A stretch of 17,964 nt of DNA from Methanocalculus sp. Lineage in GTDB: Archaea; Halobacteriota; Methanomicrobia; Methanomicrobiales; Methanocorpusculaceae. A model generated the notes under the pieces. The model saw only the letters and a program-made list of their open reading frames with translations, searched no databases and was not told where the DNA came from. A program made the position numbers and the translations under genes. Shown piece by piece: positions 1-6,795 of this stretch (position 1 is the stretch's first letter; the number at the start of each line of letters is the position of its first letter). The stretch is taken from assembly GCF_030651615.1 (NCBI RefSeq), contig NZ_JAUSCG010000170.1:1-17964 (forward strand), given 5' to 3'.

Positions 1-106
1 CCTCTCTTCAGCCGCTCTCGTTTTGGAGCAGGTATTCTGCCTCCCTCTCTGCTGCTTCGGAGTAGCTCTCTTCAATCAGATTGCCAATCTCCGGGAATCG
101 GGGGTT
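1..106 (-). pseudogene. Truncated copy of the 3' end of the BMP-family gene
   Basis: This stretch matches the end of the intact BMP-family gene (622-727) at 102 of 106 positions; the mismatches are at 65, 67, 86 and 92. Read on the minus strand it encodes the same last roughly 32 residues (NPRFPEIGNLIEE to LLQNESG), with one visible change, Arg to Ser in ER/ESYSE, and the same stop codon at 8-10. Upstream of residue N the homology stops abruptly at about position 106, so no N-terminal part is present and no start can be justified. The repeat may continue beyond the left edge. It is probably a remnant of a duplication or recombination event and not an expressed gene. Confidence 0.75.
1..106. 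repeat. Direct repeat, copy 1 (partner 622-727)
   Basis: Positions 1-64 are identical to 622-685, and identity continues to 106/727 with four substitutions. The two copies are in the same orientation and bracket about 515 bp containing two small plus-strand genes. The left limit is set by the window edge. Confidence 0.9.
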
Positions 107-181
107 AATGATGGTTCTCTCTCCATCAGTTTTACTCCGGATACTGTATCTCTCTTTGTTTTGTTTCGCTGTAGACAACGC

Positions 182-188
182 ATAAATA
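182..188 (+). promoter_or_regulatory. TATA box for the small membrane-protein pair
   Basis: The sequence ATAAATA lies 25-31 nt before the ATG at 213. That spacing puts transcription start within a few bases of the start codon, which suggests a leaderless mRNA. No Shine-Dalgarno sequence precedes the ATG, which agrees with this. Confidence 0.5.
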
Positions 189-212
189 CCTGATCGCTGC
201 TTCATTCTATTC

Positions 213-470
213 ATGGATGAGCATCTGAAGCAGTATGGGACCTGGGCTGCAGTCATTCTGATCCTTCTGGTTGTTGCAGGAATCTCCTGGCAGGCAGGTT
301 CCCAGGCAGGGTATTCGAGTGGATTTGAAGATGGAGTGGATTCGTCAGCAGATGTCCTGAACTCTGCATTAAGTGGGGACTGTCATTACTGCTTATTAAC
401 CTGCAAATATGAGGATAAAACACTAATTGAATGCCGCTCTGATTGTGAAGCGAGCTGCTCCAATGGATGA
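213..470 (+). CDS. Small single-pass membrane protein with a twin CX3C motif
   Basis: I do not recognise this 85-residue protein. It has a short polar N-terminus (MDEHLKQYG), one predicted membrane helix (about residues 11-27), a Gly/Ser-rich linker, and a cysteine-rich tail with six cysteines: C57, C60, C64, C74, C78 and C82. Two CX3C pairs (C60/C64 and C74/C78) resemble a disulfide-linked helical hairpin or a metal site. Which side of the membrane carries the tail is not certain. The gene overlaps the next small gene by 8 nt, and both products begin MDE..K.YG before a membrane helix, so they look like tandem paralogues. The pair lies between copies of a 106-bp direct repeat. A TATA box at 182-188 supports expression. 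Function unknown. Confidence 0.6.
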   Translation: MDEHLKQYGTWAAVILILLVVAGISWQAGSQAGYSSGFEDGVDSSADVLNSALSGDCHYCLLTCKYEDKTLIECRSDCEASCSNG

Positions 471-573
471 AAAGACAAAAAAGTATGGAGTCGTGGTTGC
501 GGCAATCCTGATTACTATTGCAGTCGGGCCAACCATCCTCGATTCCTGTTACCAGAGATGCCAGAATACGTAA
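463..573 (+). CDS. 36-residue membrane protein with one CX3C pair
   Basis: This tiny reading frame starts at an ATG inside the end of the preceding gene (8-nt overlap, suggesting translational coupling) and ends with TAA at 571-573. The product has a charged N-terminus (MDEKTKKYG), one hydrophobic segment (about residues 10-26) and a short tail with C29 and C33 in CX3C spacing. The shared N-terminal pattern MDE..K.YG, helix and CX3C tail make it a shortened paralogue of its upstream neighbour. Such small membrane proteins may work as partners of larger complexes, but nothing in the sequence says which. The call rests on the paralogy and the overlap. Function unknown. Confidence 0.5.
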   Translation: MDEKTKKYGVVVAAILITIAVGPTILDSCYQRCQNT

Positions 574-621
574 GGATAAATGAGCCGGGGAATGCCTGTT
601 TCTCCCCACTTCGTCTCTTCT

Positions 622-727
622 CCTCTCTTCAGCCGCTCTCGTTTTGGAGCAGGTATTCTGCCTCCCTCTCTGCTGCTTCGGAGTACCGCTCTTCAATCAG
701 ATTGCCGATCTCGGGGAATCGGGGGTT
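622..727. repeat. Direct repeat, copy 2 (inside the 3' end of the intact BMP gene)
   Basis: Same-orientation partner of 1-106, offset by 621 bp. It covers the C-terminal codons and stop of the intact BMP-family gene plus 7 bp downstream. Gene 3' ends are also typical places for integration or recombination, but no integrase is visible in the window. Confidence 0.9.
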
Positions 728-1618
728 TAAGATGAGTGCCGAGCCGCCGTCCAGGAGACCGATTACATCTTCCCCCCCCATCGGTCTTCCCGAGAAGGCA
801 GCCTGAATCTCATCATAGACAACGTGATCGACCCTTTTTACAACCGACGCAATCACCGTCTTTGGTGCAAGCTCTGACTGGTCGGAATCAACCCCGATAA
901 TGAGGAGGCCGGGCAGCTCTTTTGCCGCGGTGATCGCCCCCGGCCCGGATCCCCCGGCAACCGTGAAGATCAGATCGATACCATCTGCAAACATGCTGCG
1001 GGCAACTTCTGCTGCCTTCTCCGGCATCGTAAAGCCGGTATCATCATCTGCAAGATAGATTATAGAGACCTCTGCATCCGGATTCCTGCTATAGACGCCG
1101 TCTGCAAACCCATCGGTGAACGAGCTGATCACCGGAGCATCCTTTGCAGCAATCACCCCGATCTTTTCGGTCTTTGTCTGGTTTGCTGCAAGCACCCCGG
1201 CAAGATAGCTCGCCCCGTACATTGAGAAGGAGACCGAACGGATGGAATCTCCCGGCACCGGCCCCGCATCAATGACCACAATCGGCGTCTCCCGATACTT
1301 CTCCGCGAACGTTTCCGCATACCCGCCCATCATGTCCCCGAGAATCAGCACCAGATCCGCCCTCTTCCCATCATCACCGATCACCGGATCCTGGCTATCA
1401 GATCCATCCCAGAGAATCTCACGCGATATAAAATCAAAGTCATCGCGTGCCAAAATCAGCCCCAGGTATGCGGAATCGAGGTACCCAAAGTCTCCTTTCT
1501 CCCCGTTATAGACGAAGGTCACAACCGGTCTTGCCGGGGTTGGAACAATCAACAGTATGGCCACTGCCATGCAGATCAGGATGCCTGCAATGATAATGGA
1601 ACTATACACTCTCTTCAT
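629..1618 (-). CDS. BMP (PnrA/TmpC-like) family membrane-anchored binding protein
   Basis: This 329-residue protein has an N-terminal membrane anchor (about residues 5-25) followed by a basic-membrane-protein-type periplasmic-binding fold. Family-like stretches are FSMYGASYLAG (131-141), KIGVIAAKDAP and GFADGV (152-174), FTVAGGSGPGA (218-228) and IGVDSDQ (241-247). BMP proteins usually deliver nucleosides or other small molecules to ABC permeases. Here there is no lipobox cysteine and no permease or ATPase next door. The ATG overlaps the stop of the upstream C13-fusion gene by 4 nt (ATGA), so the two are translationally coupled and probably act together on the outer face of the membrane. Its last codons lie in a 106-bp direct repeat. 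The ligand is unknown; a sensory role is an inference. Confidence 0.85.
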   Translation of the reverse strand: MKRVYSSIIIAGILICMAVAILLIVPTPARPVVTFVYNGEKGDFGYLDSAYLGLILARDDFDFISREILWDGSDSQDPVIGDDGKRADLVLILGDMMGGYAETFAEKYRETPIVVIDAGPVPGDSIRSVSFSMYGASYLAGVLAANQTKTEKIGVIAAKDAPVISSFTDGFADGVYSRNPDAEVSIIYLADDDTGFTMPEKAAEVARSMFADGIDLIFTVAGGSGPGAITAAKELPGLLIIGVDSDQSELAPKTVIASVVKRVDHVVYDEIQAAFSGRPMGGEDVIGLLDGGSALILNPRFPEIGNLIEERYSEAAEREAEYLLQNESG

Positions 1619-3669
1619 GCCGCAAAAAACTCCGCAATTGGTATATTCAGGTCGTTTGCATTCCCGGCAATGATCCTGGGATGTGACCCTGATACCCGGT
1701 CATAGGTCATCTCATAGAGTCCCCGGAGGGTCTGGTCAGGATACTGAACGATACTGTCTGTCAGGCTCATTGAAAAATCATTTGAGAGCCACTGCCTGAG
1801 GGTGATATCATATTCTGCTCCCCTGGACGGCTCATGGTATGATGCTCCTGTCATGAAGACAACACCCGGAACATCAAGGCCGATACCCATGCTCTCGCCA
1901 AAACAGGCTTCAACCACGATTAGCATACGGGAAAACCTCTTCTCTTCAGCCATTCTTTGGATCGTCTCCTGGAACCGTGAGCTCGTGAGATGATCATCAT
2001 CCGGGAATTCGAGGAATCCAGGGCCCCCATGTCCGGAAATGTACAAGAGCAGGTTGCTCTTCTCATCAGTCTCCAGTATGAGCGGGATCTCCGGGCTGCT
2101 CTCTCCGAGGAGGAACGAAACAAATGCGTCAGAGGTGATCGCAGTGTCTGTCACGGTTGCCGGGATGTAAATGTTCTCCCCACCCGCCCGGTGGTAGAGG
2201 TGGCCCAGACTCGGGTTCATCACGGAATGCGGTATATCCTCCTGGCTGATAACGATGATATTCTCTTGCCTGACCCCGTTCTTAAGGAGGAGAGAGTACA
2301 GGTACGCGACATCAGCCTGGTGCCGGTAATTATCCCAGTCTGAACTGGTCGTTACCAGCACCGCCCTGAGTTCTTTTCCTTCATCCCGCACGAAGGTGCT
2401 CCCTCCCTCGTCCTGGCTATCCGGCACCTCTACTGCTCGTTTCTCGCCAAAAGATCCCGGAATATAGGTATTTGGTCGAAAATACCCCTCTTCAACCCGC
2501 CAGTTCACATACCAGGTGACAAGCGGTTCTCCGGGAAGATCCCGGTGATACTCAAGCGGCCCCGATGCACCCGTCAGGTCGGGGAGCCGCCCTGAACGGA
2601 TCTGCCGGATCGCCGCTGCCGCACCCTGACTGTCCCACCCGAAACTGCCGTCCTGCCCTGATACGACCGCCTTCATTGCCTGGGCCGGGGATTCGGAAGG
2701 GGCGGCCTCCATCCGTGCAAGGGCGGCAACCGCGAGGATGAGGGAATCATAGGTGTGGGCGGCATAATCGTCAGGCATCCGGCCGAAATGCGCTTTATAT
2801 GCGACAAAGAATCCGGTCTTCCGGTCGGCAGTCGGGCTGACCCCCTCGGCCCCCTCTGCCAGATCTCCTGCCGCCTCAAGGAAGGTGTCTGTCCTGACCG
2901 CATCGGTGAAGATGAGGCGGGTGGAGCAGCCTTCTTCTTCCATGATCCGGAGCACCAGAGCGGCATCTGATCCCCGTGCAACGACGATGATATACTCAGG
3001 ATCAAGGAGACAGGCAGCAGCCACCGTCTCCCTGAGATCCCCTCCCCTCTCAAATGGGACTGCTGATGTTAGCTCGATCTCAGACTCAATCGCATAAAAC
3101 GCAGCCCAGTCCCTGAATGTCTTTCCGTACGTGCTCTCCTCGTACAGGAGGGCTGCAGACCGAACGCCCCTCTCCTTCAGAATAGTCATAATAATTCTGG
3201 TCTGGGCACGGTCGCCGGTGGTTGTCCGCCAGATGTACCCAAACCTCGAGAACATCCTCAGGAGATCCCCGGAAGTAGCAGACGGGGTGATCAGCAACTT
3301 CTTTGCTTTGATAAAATCCGGTGCGATCAGGAATGCCTCGTCACTGGCAGCGGGTCCGATCACCACCCGGATGGTCGGATCATCGATCAACTGCTTAGAG
3401 GCTATCTGGAGTGGCACTTCTGCTGTATCGACAGGAACAAGTTCAACTCTCCGTCCAACACCCTCCCTGTTCAGCCCCTCTACAGCCCAATCAAGGGTAT
3501 CATAATAATCCGAATCATCGTCACCGGACGCAGGGAGTAAAACCCCGATCCTGTATGGCTGGGCCGACTGCCAGGAGAGATAACACAAAGCTCCAATGAG
3601 GAGAAGAAGGAGTATCAGTACTCCTATCCTCAATCTCCGGGACGAGAGGACTGAAGCGGGATCGGACAT
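1615..3669 (-). CDS. Membrane-anchored LivK-like receptor fused to a legumain/GPI8-like peptidase (C13) domain
   Basis: This 684-residue protein has three parts. Residues 1-14 are basic and polar and precede a signal-anchor helix (about 13-32), so the rest should be extracellular. Residues about 38-400 resemble the branched-chain amino-acid type of periplasmic-binding protein (IGVLLPASG at 41-49, VVIGPAASDEA at 102-112, ITPSATS at 127-133, and a YDSLILAV region near 307). Residues about 433-680 resemble peptidase family C13 (legumain and the GPI8 transamidase subunit): LLYISGHGGPGFLEFPD with His547, then LIVVEACFGES with Cys589, the H-G and A-C catalytic pair of clan CD. The family reaction is cleavage or transpeptidation at Asx residues, but specificity cannot be read here. 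The gene is the first of a coupled pair with the BMP protein and lacks transporter partners. Ligand-controlled proteolysis at the cell surface is an inference. Confidence 0.85.
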   Translation of the reverse strand: MSDPASVLSSRRLRIGVLILLLLLIGALCYLSWQSAQPYRIGVLLPASGDDDSDYYDTLDWAVEGLNREGVGRRVELVPVDTAEVPLQIASKQLIDDPTIRVVIGPAASDEAFLIAPDFIKAKKLLITPSATSGDLLRMFSRFGYIWRTTTGDRAQTRIIMTILKERGVRSAALLYEESTYGKTFRDWAAFYAIESEIELTSAVPFERGGDLRETVAAACLLDPEYIIVVARGSDAALVLRIMEEEGCSTRLIFTDAVRTDTFLEAAGDLAEGAEGVSPTADRKTGFFVAYKAHFGRMPDDYAAHTYDSLILAVAALARMEAAPSESPAQAMKAVVSGQDGSFGWDSQGAAAAIRQIRSGRLPDLTGASGPLEYHRDLPGEPLVTWYVNWRVEEGYFRPNTYIPGSFGEKRAVEVPDSQDEGGSTFVRDEGKELRAVLVTTSSDWDNYRHQADVAYLYSLLLKNGVRQENIIVISQEDIPHSVMNPSLGHLYHRAGGENIYIPATVTDTAITSDAFVSFLLGESSPEIPLILETDEKSNLLLYISGHGGPGFLEFPDDDHLTSSRFQETIQRMAEEKRFSRMLIVVEACFGESMGIGLDVPGVVFMTGASYHEPSRGAEYDITLRQWLSNDFSMSLTDSIVQYPDQTLRGLYEMTYDRVSGSHPRIIAGNANDLNIPIAEFFAA

Positions 3670-3694
3670 TGTTTACTCACTGTTTCCCTGCAAT

Positions 3695-3725
3695 GGATAT
3701 AGTGGTATTGGGAAAACATATATGG
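3695..3725 (-). promoter_or_regulatory. Putative promoter of the receptor-peptidase operon
   Basis: On the minus strand CACTATATCC (about 3696-3705) lies 27-36 nt before the ATG at 3669, and a second TATA-like CCATATATG lies about 20 nt further upstream. No Shine-Dalgarno sequence precedes the ATG, so a leaderless transcript from the nearer box is likely. Assigned by eye only. Confidence 0.35.
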
Positions 3726-3827
3726 ATCGCAATAGGTCTCACTACAAATCTGCGGATCAACATGGCTGATTCTCTATGAAGAAGAATCCAAAACCCTTAT
3801 CCCGGTTCATTGCCTGACGTTCCCTGT

Positions 3828-4556
3828 ATGAGATATCATCTCCTCATCGTTGCCTGCCTTCTCACCCTTCTCACCGCCGGATGCATAGGTTCCCCTGATT
3901 CCTACCAGAGCAGTTATTCGTATGATCTCACCATCAGCTTCACCGAGGTGATCCACAATGCAACATTCCTCTTCCCCTATCCTTCACCGGGATTTGATCC
4001 CATACTCTCAGATCTCTATGGTCTCCCTGACGGCTGGCAGGCGGAGATCGTCACCATTGACGGAGATCGGTTCCTTTCGATCACAGCATCCGTGATGGTC
4101 CCCTCATACCACGGCATGCCGATTGCTATTGAGCCCGGTGAGAGCCCTCTGCCTGCCCCTCCCTCTTTCTCATCTCACTATAGCGAAGAAACCCCTGTAC
4201 TGATGCCGGAGAACCTCGTGATCAGGTATGATCCCGGTCAAACGATAGAGACAAAGAATCCTGAAGGAACCGAACCGCTCCTCCTCTTCAGTCCTGTCGA
4301 AGGGGGCAGATGCATCATCCCTGGCATGCAAGACCAGCCCTGCTCTGCAATCACAACACCTGTCTATGCATCATATGAAGGATCTCCTGAGGTGGAGGTC
4401 GAGGTTTGGGTGAGGTTCTCCGGCGGAAACCAGTGGTGGAACCTCGGGTGGAGTGGTAATTCGTATACACAGATCTGCTCAGCCCGGTTCACCGGCCCGC
4501 AGGATGGATGGAGCGGGATGTATGGGGATATGGTCGCTGGTGTCGGGAGGTACTGA
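3828..4556 (+). CDS. Lipoprotein of unknown function
   Basis: From the ATG at 3828 the product is 242 residues. It has a short hydrophobic signal ending in a clear lipobox (LTAGC, Cys19), so it is predicted to be lipid-anchored outside the membrane. An upstream TTG at 3810 would add six residues, but the ATG puts a normal basic residue (MRYH) at the signal start and lies about 27 nt after a TATA-like CTTATC, so I prefer it. The body is rich in Pro, Ser, Gly and aromatic residues and looks mostly beta. The C-terminal region carries a Trp-rich segment (QWWNLGWSGN). No catalytic motif or known domain was recognised. It is divergent from the receptor-peptidase operon and shares its 158-bp upstream region, so joint regulation is possible but unproven. 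Confidence 0.8.
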   Translation: MRYHLLIVACLLTLLTAGCIGSPDSYQSSYSYDLTISFTEVIHNATFLFPYPSPGFDPILSDLYGLPDGWQAEIVTIDGDRFLSITASVMVPSYHGMPIAIEPGESPLPAPPSFSSHYSEETPVLMPENLVIRYDPGQTIETKNPEGTEPLLLFSPVEGGRCIIPGMQDQPCSAITTPVYASYEGSPEVEVEVWVRFSGGNQWWNLGWSGNSYTQICSARFTGPQDGWSGMYGDMVAGVGRY

Positions 4557-4590
4557 TCCCCTCTTCTGGTCTTCCCACATTCCGGTGAAT

Positions 4591-4600
4591 AATATTTATC
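4591..4600 (+). promoter_or_regulatory. TATA box for the secreted coiled-coil protein
   Basis: AATATTTATC ends 25 nt before the ATG at 4626. This is the standard archaeal spacing for a leaderless transcript, and no Shine-Dalgarno sequence is present. Confidence 0.55.
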
Positions 4601-4625
4601 ATCTCATAGGATTATTGGGCTCACT

Positions 4626-5345
4626 ATGAGACTATTATCCGTTATGATCTGTATCTTTCTGATGATTGCCATCTTCATCCCGGTGATTGCAGCAGAACAG
4701 TCAGGCAGACCCGCTGATATTCCGGGTGGTTACGGCATGGTACAGCAGGCCGGAAATCAGAGCGACAGAACAGAGGGCTCTCCTCCGGCGGCTCCAAAGG
4801 GTGAAGCAGTCAGGCAGGATGCGCAGGGACTTCGCCCTGTGACACCTGTTGATCCTGCGCACCTGAGAGAGATGATCCGGAGTAGGGAGGAGGTTATGGG
4901 TGAAGGGGTGCAGACTCTGCCCCCACAGGCTCAGGAGAGATTCCGGCATGAAAACCAGGTTAGAATCGCCGTATTTGCCCTTCTTGCCGCTGAGAATATG
5001 ACCGGCATCGGCCCGCTCGTTGCCGGAGTTGCCCGCGAGTACAATGCCTCAGTCAATGCCCAGTGGGGTGATGAGATCAGGATGGAGGAAAGATCTGGTA
5101 TCATGCTGGTGCTCTTTGGTGGTGACAGGCAGACCGCAGAACGGATCAGTTTTCAGGCAGAAGAAAACAAGCGGCGTATCGAGGAGATTCGTGGAATCAT
5201 CCTGACAAGCTCCTCGACAGATCCGGCACTCTCCTCAGTTCTCCTCGAACAGCTTGATCAGATGGAGGAGGAACAGCGTCGTCTCACTGAGAGGGCGAGG
5301 ATCGAGGTGCAGAAAAGAGGAGTATTCAGCTGGATATATGCGTAA
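4626..5345 (+). CDS. Secreted protein of unknown function with a C-terminal coiled coil
   Basis: This 239-residue protein begins with a typical signal peptide (hydrophobic residues 4-21, likely cleavage after IAA at 21-23). Residues 24-80 are Pro/Gly/Gln-rich and low in predicted structure. Residues about 85-150 look helical (REMIRSREEV, FRHENQVRIAVFALLAAENMTG). Residues about 175-230 are strongly charged and heptad-like (EENKRRIEEIRG, LLEQLDQMEEEQRRLTERARIE), as in a coiled coil. I recognise no family. It has its own TATA box, and the next feature is a tRNA about 100 bp downstream, so it is probably monocistronic. Coding potential is strong: one long frame, a clean signal peptide, and a promoter at the right distance. 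Confidence 0.8.
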   Translation: MRLLSVMICIFLMIAIFIPVIAAEQSGRPADIPGGYGMVQQAGNQSDRTEGSPPAAPKGEAVRQDAQGLRPVTPVDPAHLREMIRSREEVMGEGVQTLPPQAQERFRHENQVRIAVFALLAAENMTGIGPLVAGVAREYNASVNAQWGDEIRMEERSGIMLVLFGGDRQTAERISFQAEENKRRIEEIRGIILTSSSTDPALSSVLLEQLDQMEEEQRRLTERARIEVQKRGVFSWIYA

Positions 5346-5405
5346 TAGTCCTCTGAGGGGTTACAATAAACCTCATAATGCACACCTTTTTTAGTATCAG
5401 AGGAC

Positions 5406-5413
5406 AATAAATA
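5406..5413 (+). promoter_or_regulatory. TATA box for the tRNA gene
   Basis: AATAAATA is centred about 35 nt before the first tRNA base, giving a predicted precursor leader of roughly 9 nt. A second AT-rich stretch (GATATATTC, 5421-5429) is too close to the tRNA to be the main box. Confidence 0.4.
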
Positions 5414-5443
5414 GTGCTGCGATATATTCAGTGTCGTGCCCCT

Positions 5444-5517
5444 GGGCCTGTAGCTTAGTTGGTTAGAGCGCCCGGCTCATAACCGGGCGGTCATGCGTTC
5501 AAATCGCATCAGGCCCA
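5444..5517 (+). tRNA. tRNA with CAT anticodon (tRNA-Met; elongator or Ile2 type)
   Basis: All four arms can be drawn by eye. The acceptor GGGCCTG pairs with CAGGCCC, with A as discriminator base. The D arm is GCTTAGTTGGTTAGAGC. The anticodon arm is CCCGG-CTCATAA-CCGGG (anticodon CAT). The T arm is ATGCG-TTCAAAT-CGCAT. The length is 74 nt; no intron is present and CCA is not encoded. The G1-C72 pair and 5-bp anticodon stem do not match the usual archaeal initiator (AGCGGG...), so it is either elongator tRNA-Met or tRNA-Ile2, whose wobble C is modified to agmatidine. I cannot decide between these by eye. A T-rich stretch follows at about 5518-5531. Confidence 0.95.
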
Positions 5518-5751
5518 TTCCTTCACTTTTTCGGGAGCACGAAACAATTGATCTGACCTGATGCGTTCGTTCCTCCTGAGGCGCGCATAGGATATGGTGG
5601 CTCTTCTCATCCACCCTGTTTCGGAACTCCTCTTCAAAACAGGTAGTATTCCGTTTTTTCACAATCTGATCCCGGAAAATTCTCTAAATCCATACTTATC
5701 CCAGAAAAGCAGACGCCGATCCTTTATCTGCTTCTGCTCCAAGGAGGGTAT

Positions 5752-6780
5752 ATGAAGTGCCCGGTCTGTGGTGATGACTGCGTCTCCGATGCTTTTGATA
5801 TCATCAATACAATGGATACGATCTTTGCACCCTGTCCCCGGTGCAGGGGCAGACATCTTGACAAAAAAGCTCCGCCCCCCGATTACATACCGCCTGACCC
5901 CTGTATCTGCGGAAAACGGTTCATCGATGATGTCTATGCATTGATATACGGCATAGGAAAAGAAGAGGGTGATCTCATCGGAAATGAGCCTCTGAAAGAG
6001 GTTGGAACCCCTCTCATCCATCCTGGTTTTGTTCTGAACGAGGCGCCATACCTCCCTGCCCGTTCACTCGTCATATTAACCGACCTGCTCTCCGAAAAGT
6101 CTGCAAAACGGATCGTCGCTGAGATCCCCGAGGTCAGGGGAGTTGTTTTGGATAACCATGTGATACCCGGTCTCGTTGATTGCTCCTCAAAAGAACCGCC
6201 AAAGACGCATACCCTGCTTGCAGGTTGTGATGTCCGGGCAAATATCTTCGCTACCCAGGTCGGTCCGATCGTCATCTATAAACAGGCATCAACGATGCAT
6301 ATTGAATTCCCACGACCTGTGAACCCAAAGCTCATCTCCGTTGACCGTCAGGTCTACACAAAACGTCCGAAGACCTTTGTTGATGCCTGTTGCGGTTCCG
6401 GCACCCTCGGAATCACAGCTGCACGTCTTGGGGTGCCGCATGTGATCTTTAATGATGCATGGTATGCTGCCGCCTTCTGGACTGCCTACAACCTTAAAGT
6501 GAATCATACCTATCTCGGAATTGACGATGTTGATATCCGGGAAAGTTACCAGTCAATGGCACATACTCCTCTCAGGAGTGAACCCCATCTTATTGCCACT
6601 ATCCGTGGGAATTTCTCAGCAGAGGTGTATCAGGGTGATTACCGACTCCTCTCCCCGTACCTTCCATCAGATGATCTCCTGACTGTGATCGACCTCTTTG
6701 ATAAAGCCTCCCGCGATATGGTTGAGCAGGTCATCACCGACTGGAAAGCACATAATAAAGGGGATGTATTTATCCCATAA
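5752..6780 (+). CDS. Zinc-ribbon, SAM-dependent methyltransferase-like protein
   Basis: The 342-residue product starts with cysteine pairs suited to zinc binding: C3, C6 and C10, then C28 and C31, then C51 and C53. The C-terminal half is a Rossmann-like methyltransferase fold with motif I VDACCGSGTLG (210-220), which binds S-adenosylmethionine, and an acidic motif II region (IFNDAWYAA, 232-240). No NPPY/DPPY motif of N-methyltransferases is visible; the equivalent region reads VIDLFDKAS. The substrate therefore cannot be named; RNA or protein is plausible given the zinc ribbon. A strong Shine-Dalgarno AAGGAGGG lies just before the ATG, and CCTTTATCTGC at about 5718-5728 is a likely TATA box. 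The last codons contain the SRP RNA promoter, so the two genes are packed tightly. Confidence 0.75.
   Translation: MKCPVCGDDCVSDAFDIINTMDTIFAPCPRCRGRHLDKKAPPPDYIPPDPCICGKRFIDDVYALIYGIGKEEGDLIGNEPLKEVGTPLIHPGFVLNEAPYLPARSLVILTDLLSEKSAKRIVAEIPEVRGVVLDNHVIPGLVDCSSKEPPKTHTLLAGCDVRANIFATQVGPIVIYKQASTMHIEFPRPVNPKLISVDRQVYTKRPKTFVDACCGSGTLGITAARLGVPHVIFNDAWYAAAFWTAYNLKVNHTYLGIDDVDIRESYQSMAHTPLRSEPHLIATIRGNFSAEVYQGDYRLLSPYLPSDDLLTVIDLFDKASRDMVEQVITDWKAHNKGDVFIP
6767..6775 (+). promoter_or_regulatory. TATA box for SRP RNA, inside the methyltransferase 3' end
   Basis: TATTTATCC lies 21-29 nt before the predicted first base of SRP RNA (6796). It overlaps the last codons of the preceding gene, whose stop is at 6778-6780. 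Confidence 0.55.
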
Positions 6781-6795
6781 CGATCGATTAGATAC

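Noticed and set aside
8..256. Minus-strand 82-codon frame ending in the BMP C-terminus
   Set aside because: Only the last roughly 32 codons are homologous to the BMP gene; the first part is unrelated, has no promoter, and covers the start of the small plus-strand gene. Treated as a truncated gene fragment.
1990..2343. Plus-strand 117-codon frame inside the receptor-peptidase gene
   Set aside because: It is antisense to the C13-like domain, and the minus-strand frame carries the recognisable motifs and full domain structure.
5505..5565. Inverted repeat CGCATCAGG (tRNA 3' end) and CCTGATGCG (5557-5565)
   Set aside because: Nine matching bases near a tRNA could hint at an attachment site, but the copy is inverted and short, and no integrase is present. 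Chance is adequate.
5477..5662. Minus-strand 61-codon frame after the tRNA
   Set aside because: It overlaps the tRNA antisense and its product has no recognisable feature. The 5518-5751 spacer otherwise holds only a T-rich stretch after the tRNA and the promoter and ribosome site of the next gene.
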